A stretch of DNA of 8,725 bases from assembly GCA_026786065.1 (NCBI GenBank), contig JAJAYS010000354.1, positions 1-8,725 on the forward strand, read 5' to 3'. This stretch comes from Polaromonas sp. GTDB lineage: Bacteria > Pseudomonadota > Gammaproteobacteria > Burkholderiales > Burkholderiaceae_C. Below the pieces are notes generated by a model. The model did not search any database and was not told the origin of the DNA. It worked only from the letters and a program-made list of their open reading frames with translations. The translations under genes and the position numbers were made by a program. This document shows positions 5,789 through 8,725 of the stretch, piece after piece. Numbering within the stretch: the first letter of the stretch is position 1; each line of letters opens with the position of its first letter.

Positions 5789-6589
5789 CTAAAGCCGAAC
5801 CGCAATCCCCAGCCCAGCCATATGCTCCTTGGCTTCGCGCACCGTGAACTCGCCATAGTGAAAGATGCTGGCCGCCAGCACCGCATCGGCATGGCCCTGC
5901 TGAATCCCGTCGGCCAGATGCGCCAGATTGCCGACGCCGCCCGAGGCGATGACCGGCACGCTGACGGCGTCGCTGACGGCGCGGGTGAGTGTCAGGTCGA
6001 ACCCGGACTTGGTGCCGTCCCGGTCCATGCTGGTGAGCAATATCTCGCCCGCGCCGCGACTGGCCATTTCAACTGCCCAGGCTACCGCGTCGAGGCCGGT
6101 GTTTTTGCGGCCGCCGTGGCTGTACACGTCCCAGCCGGGGCCTGCCGGCAGCCCTGCGGCCGTTAGGCGCTGCTGGTCATCAAGGCTGCGGCGTTTGGCG
6201 TCGATTGCCACGACGATGCATTGGGCACCGTACTTCGCCGAGGCATCCGCGATGACCTGCGGGTTGGTCAACGCGGCCGAATTAAAGCTGACCTTGTCGG
6301 CCCCGGCATTGAGCAGCCGCTGGACATCGGCAACCGTGCGCACGCCGCCGCCGACGGTCAGCGGAATGAAGACCTGGGACGCTACCCTTTCGATGATGGG
6401 CAGGATCAGGTCACGGTCGTCGCTGGTTGCGGTGATGTCCAGAAAAGTCAGCTCGTCGGCACCTTGCTGGTTGTAGCGCGCGGCAATCTCGACCGGATCA
6501 CCGGCGTCGCGCAGGGCCAAGAAATTGACGCCCTTGACGACCCGGCCGCCGGCGACGTCCAGACACGGAATGATGCGCTTGGCAAGCAT
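5789..6589 (-). CDS. hisF: Imidazole glycerol phosphate synthase cyclase subunit HisF
   Basis: HisF is the (beta/alpha)8-barrel cyclase that, with ammonia from HisH, converts PRFAR into imidazole glycerol phosphate and AICAR. The 266-residue protein starts [13 protein letters not shown]11 and D130 (VVAIDAK) are the catalytic pair. Phosphate-binding glycines are clear at TVGGGVR (78-84), near SFNSAAL (101-107) and in VIASGGVGN (213-221), along with [12 protein letters not shown] (185-196). Compared with T. maritima HisF (253 residues) the loop after D130 (about 133-155) is longer by about 13 residues. The frame extends upstream to 6673, but that part overlaps the preceding gene and lacks family character, so I chose ATG 6587-6589, 14 nt after the mutarotase stop. 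No good Shine-Dalgarno is visible; coupling to the upstream gene is likely. Confidence 0.96.
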   Translation of the reverse strand: MLAKRIIPCLDVAGGRVVKGVNFLALRDAGDPVEIAARYNQQGADELTFLDITATSDDRDLILPIIERVASQVFIPLTVGGGVRTVADVQRLLNAGADKVSFNSAALTNPQVIADASAKYGAQCIVVAIDAKRRSLDDQQRLTAAGLPAGPGWDVYSHGGRKNTGLDAVAWAVEMASRGAGEILLTSMDRDGTKSGFDLTLTRAVSDAVSVPVIASGGVGNLAHLADGIQQGHADAVLAASIFHYGEFTVREAKEHMAGLGIAVRL

Positions 6590-6603
6590 GCGGGTGAACC
6601 CGT

Positions 6604-7524
6604 TCAGAGCGGCGAGGCAGCGGCTGCCGGCGCAGGGCGTGGCAGCGCCCGAAACGACTGCCAGCCGCGCCAAGTGTCGCCCGGCAACAAAATTTGCGGC
6701 GTCTGGATGCGTGCCGCCTCGACGCAGAGCATGTGTTTGAAGCCGTCCGCCGGCATGTCGGGCAGCGCGGCGCAGCGCACCGCGCCCGGATTCCAGACCA
6801 CGACATCGGGCAGGCTCGGGGACTGCTCTATCTGGAGCCAGCCGCCAAAATGTTTGAGCATCAGGGGCGTGCGCGGACGGGTATAGACCCGATCAATTTC
6901 GCTGGCAAAACGCAGGGATTCGGCGATGTCTTTGGTGCGCGCATCGGGCTCCCCGGGATGCAGCACCGCGTCCCAATACGGCACGCCCTTGAGGCCCTCC
7001 AGATCGGTTCGGCCGATGTCGTCCACCCGCAGATAGGTGTGCAGCGCCACGGCGAAGGGCCAGATCGCATCGCTGGTGTTGCGCACCCCGAAATTGATGC
7101 ACAGCCGGTCGGGTTCTAGCTCGACCGTGCAGACTGCTGAGAAGGCATTCGGCCACAGCGCCAGCGTCCGGGCATCGCTGGTCAGCGTGAAGGTGGCCTG
7201 TGCGCCCTGTTTAGCCTGCGCGATGTCGCGCACCGCCCAGGGCAGAGTGCGGGCAAAGCCGTGCTTGGGCAGCGCGCAGGAACCAATGACCCGCTGGTTG
7301 AATTGCGGAAAGCGCAGCGGCACGCCACCGCGAATCGGGCTCACGCCGTCGAGGCTGGCCTGCGGGCTGAGGTAGAGCCGCTCGCGGCCGTCGCCGGTAA
7401 CCCAGGACAGCAACTGGGCGCCCTGCAGCGCGATGCGGGCACGGTCGCCACCCGGCAAAAAGAGATCGATGCAGGGCTGGCCCTGGAAGCTGCTCGCATG
7501 CTCTGCGCCAGCTTGGGGCTTCAT
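6604..7524 (-). CDS. Aldose-1-epimerase-like / D-hexose-6-phosphate mutarotase (YeaD family)
   Basis: A 306-residue galactose-mutarotase-fold protein closest to the YeaD branch, which interconverts the alpha and beta anomers of hexose 6-phosphates. Key signs are [14 protein letters not shown] (62-75), [12 protein letters not shown] (85-96) with H88, [11 protein letters not shown] (160-170) with H162 as likely acid, EIDRVY (209-214), VVVWNPGA (241-248) and LCVEAARI (266-273) with E269 as likely base. The start is ATG 7522-7524, overlapping the hisA stop in ATGA (7521-7524), which indicates translational coupling; the frame is open further upstream but runs inside hisA. The gene ends 14 nt before hisF. 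An epimerase between hisA and hisF is not part of the standard pathway, so it either rides along for sugar metabolism or acts on a pathway ribosyl intermediate. The exact sugar substrate is unknown. Confidence 0.88.
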   Translation of the reverse strand: MKPQAGAEHASSFQGQPCIDLFLPGGDRARIALQGAQLLSWVTGDGRERLYLSPQASLDGVSPIRGGVPLRFPQFNQRVIGSCALPKHGFARTLPWAVRDIAQAKQGAQATFTLTSDARTLALWPNAFSAVCTVELEPDRLCINFGVRNTSDAIWPFAVALHTYLRVDDIGRTDLEGLKGVPYWDAVLHPGEPDARTKDIAESLRFASEIDRVYTRPRTPLMLKHFGGWLQIEQSPSLPDVVVWNPGAVRCAALPDMPADGFKHMLCVEAARIQTPQILLPGDTWRGWQSFRALPRPAPAAAASPL

Positions 7525-8261
7525 GCCGACAGCTCGTCGGCCCGGGCCTGCGCGGCCTCGAAATCGAGGTCGCCGCTGTAGATGGAGCGTCCGCAGATCA
7601 CGCCTTCGACGCCCTCGCGCTCGACCTCGCACAGCGCTTCGATGTCGGCCATGTTCGACAGGCCACCCGAGGCGATGACCGGGATCGTCAGGGCCTGTGC
7701 CAGCTTGAGGGTGGCGGCGATGTTGATGCCGCTGAGCATGCCGTCGCGGCCGATGTCGGTGTAGATGATGGATTCGACGCCGTAGTCCTGGAACTTCTTG
7801 CCCAGGTCGATGACCTCGTGGCCGGTGAGCTTGCTCCAGCCGTCGGTGGCGACCTTGCCGTCCCTGGCGTCGAGGCCGACGATGATGTGCCCGCCAAACG
7901 CGGTGCAGGCGTCCTGCAAAAAGCCGGGGTTTTTGACCGCCGCCGTGCCGATGATGACGTAGCGCAAGCCGGAGTCGAGGTAGCGCTCTATGGTGTCCAG
8001 ATCGCGTATGCCGCCGCCGAGTTGCACGTCGATTTCGCTGCCGACCGCAGCGAGGATCTTGCGGATCGCGGCTTCGTTTTTCGGCTTGCCGGCAAACGCG
8101 CCGTTCAAGTCGACCAGATGCAGCCGCCGCGCCCCCTTGTCAACCCAGCTGCGCGCCATGGCGGCCGGGTCGTCGCTGAAGATCGTCGATTGGTCCATGT
8201 CGCCCTGTTTGAGGCGAACGCAGTGACCGTCTTTGAGGTCTATCGCGGGAATGAGCAGCAT
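7521..8261 (-). CDS. hisA: Phosphoribosylformimino-AICAR-phosphate isomerase HisA
   Basis: HisA carries out the Amadori rearrangement of ProFAR to PRFAR, the fourth step of histidine synthesis. The 246-residue (beta/alpha)8 barrel has the usual length. D8 ([11 protein letters not shown]) is the catalytic base and D131 ([13 protein letters not shown]) the acid; phosphate-binding elements are LGGGIRD (81-87), [11 protein letters not shown] (102-112), YTDIGRDGM (167-175), VIASGGLSN (195-203) and [10 protein letters not shown] (221-230). The ATG at 8259-8261 gives the canonical N-terminus but has no Shine-Dalgarno. An A/T-rich TTTTAAATT lies about 7-15 nt upstream, raising the possibility of a promoter producing a near-leaderless message. 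The 3' end overlaps the mutarotase start by four nucleotides, and hisH lies 180 nt upstream. Confidence 0.97.
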   Translation of the reverse strand: MLLIPAIDLKDGHCVRLKQGDMDQSTIFSDDPAAMARSWVDKGARRLHLVDLNGAFAGKPKNEAAIRKILAAVGSEIDVQLGGGIRDLDTIERYLDSGLRYVIIGTAAVKNPGFLQDACTAFGGHIIVGLDARDGKVATDGWSKLTGHEVIDLGKKFQDYGVESIIYTDIGRDGMLSGINIAATLKLAQALTIPVIASGGLSNMADIEALCEVEREGVEGVICGRSIYSGDLDFEAAQARADELSA

Positions 8262-8269
8262 GTGACGAA

Positions 8270-8299
8270 TTTAAAATCGGCCGGTGGGCGGGTTGAAAA
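8270..8299 (-). promoter_or_regulatory. Possible promoter just upstream of hisA
   Basis: On the minus strand TTCAAC is followed by a 17-nt spacer and TTAAAT, ending eight nucleotides before the hisA ATG. The hexamers match the sigma-70 consensus at only 3/6 and 4/6 positions. If real, transcription would start at or within a few bases of the ATG, fitting the missing Shine-Dalgarno. Speculative, but it would explain the 180-nt break between hisH and hisA. Confidence 0.22.
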
Positions 8300-8361
8300 A
8301 CGCGGGGAGAAAGGCGGAGGAATGCGGGATTTGGGGGGCAGCGCGCAGCGATTCTGGCGAT

Positions 8362-8371
8362 TCTTGCAAGA
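8362..8371. promoter_or_regulatory. Perfect 10-bp palindrome in the hisH-hisA gap
   Basis: TCTTGCAAGA is a perfect palindrome 100 nt upstream of the hisA ATG. Overlapping it on the left is a short direct repeat of GCGATTCT (two copies, 9 nt apart). The pattern fits a dimeric repressor site, but I know no regulator with this site and a 10-bp palindrome can occur by chance. Confidence 0.25.
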
Positions 8372-8406
8372 GCGATGAAGATGATCGTATCGGTCGGCGC
8401 TGCTGG

Positions 8407-8436
8407 GGGATCGGGCGGGATCAGGTGGGATCGGGT
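8407..8436. repeat. G-rich 10-bp tandem repeat, three units
   Basis: The units are GGGATCGGGC (8407-8416), GGGATCAGGT (8417-8426) and GGGATCGGGT (8427-8436). With the flanking bases, the plus strand has seven runs of three or more Gs in 43 nt (8405-8447), so it could fold as a G-quadruplex; the minus strand is C-rich. It lies directly behind the hisH stop codon and ahead of hisA. For minus-strand transcription the G-rich strand is the template. Confidence 0.8.
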
Positions 8437-8441
8437 CGGGT

Positions 8442-8725
8442 TTAGGGTTGCCAGGCCAGAAAGTTGCGATAAAGCGCAAGGCCCTGATCGGCGCTTTTTT
8501 CTGGGTGGAACTGCGTGGCGAAAATATTATCGCGTCCAACCGCTGCCGTAAAGAGCCCGCCGTAATCGGCTTCGGCGGCAATGTGGCGCGCATCAGACGG
8601 CACGGCATGAAAGCTGTGCACGAAATAAAAGTAGGCAAAGTCGGCAATCCCGGCCCACAGAGGTTGAGGCAGGCCAGCCTCACCACTGCGCTGGAACACC
8701 TGAAACCACCCCATTTTCGGCACCA
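8442..8725 (-). CDS. hisH: Imidazole glycerol phosphate synthase glutaminase subunit HisH, C-terminal part
   Basis: HisH is the glutamine amidotransferase that supplies ammonia to HisF. Only the last 94 codons or so are present; the gene continues past the right edge, so the nucleophilic-cysteine region is not visible. The class-I glutaminase C-terminus is unmistakable: MGWFQVFQR (near the GWNxV motif of the family), FYFVHSFHA, then ATQFHPEKS with the catalytic His and Glu of the triad, and [13 protein letters not shown] before TAA (8442-8444). It is first of the his genes in the window; its partner hisF lies about 1.9 kb downstream because hisA and the mutarotase gene intervene. Confidence 0.95.
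   Translation of the reverse strand, partial: VPKMGWFQVFQRSGEAGLPQPLWAGIADFAYFYFVHSFHAVPSDARHIAAEADYGGLFTAAVGRDNIFATQFHPEKSADQGLALYRNFLAWQP

Noticed and set aside
6590..6603. CGGGT-tc-ACCCG inverted repeat just before the hisF ATG
   Set aside because: Five-bp GC arms with a 2-nt loop are common by chance at this base composition and the position offers no clear mechanism.
1..8725. Search for a new multi-gene system (defence, secretion, biosynthesis) or mobile element
   Set aside because: All complete genes but one small membrane protein fall in well-known families in a conserved-looking order; no transposase, integrase, CRISPR, tRNA or att-like repeats were seen.

Overview
The window looks like a chromosomal housekeeping segment of a beta-proteobacterium of the Comamonadaceae type (Polaromonas / Rhodoferax / Variovorax relatives). 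This rests on high GC, the protein flavour (the TatB tail and separate HisI and HisE proteins), a gene order of the kind seen in Burkholderiales (his genes, small membrane protein, HIT protein, tatABC, DegS-like protease, Nif3-like protein), and two copies of an intergenic repeat of a kind I associate with that family. The genus is inference only.

Layout, right to left, because most genes are on the minus strand: the 3' end of hisH (8442-8725, running off the window), a 180-nt gap with a G-rich tandem repeat, hisA (7521-8261), a hexose-6-phosphate mutarotase-like gene overlapping the hisA stop by 4 nt (6604-7524), hisF (5789-6589), a 198-nt gap holding a dispersed repeat, hisI (5201-5590), hisE (4805-5191), a small membrane protein (4415-4792), a HIT-family hydrolase (4051-4410), then tatA (3591-3848), tatB (2985-3488, interrupted) and tatC (2058-2867). 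A convergent plus-strand gene encodes a membrane-anchored DegS/AlgW-like protease (693-1850). A Nif3-like gene is divergent from it and runs off the left edge (1-518).

How they work together: HisE and HisI hydrolyse and open PR-ATP/PR-AMP, HisA isomerises ProFAR, and HisH-HisF make imidazole glycerol phosphate and AICAR. TatA, TatB and TatC form the twin-arginine translocase for folded proteins, and the DegS-like protein is a periplasmic quality-control or stress-signalling protease. The his and tat groups are spaced tightly enough for one or a few long minus-strand transcripts.

The most notable observation is that tatB carries an in-frame TAG at codon 24, where a lysine of the usual GPEKLP motif would be expected, while the rest of the frame is intact and well conserved. 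This is a nonsense mutation, a sequencing error, or something stranger. Other points are the mutarotase embedded in the his operon, the repeat pair, a G-quadruplex-prone tandem repeat between hisH and hisA, and several short palindromes. I see no mobile element, CRISPR array, tRNA, rRNA or evident new defence or biosynthetic system. No gap between genes exceeds 300 nt.
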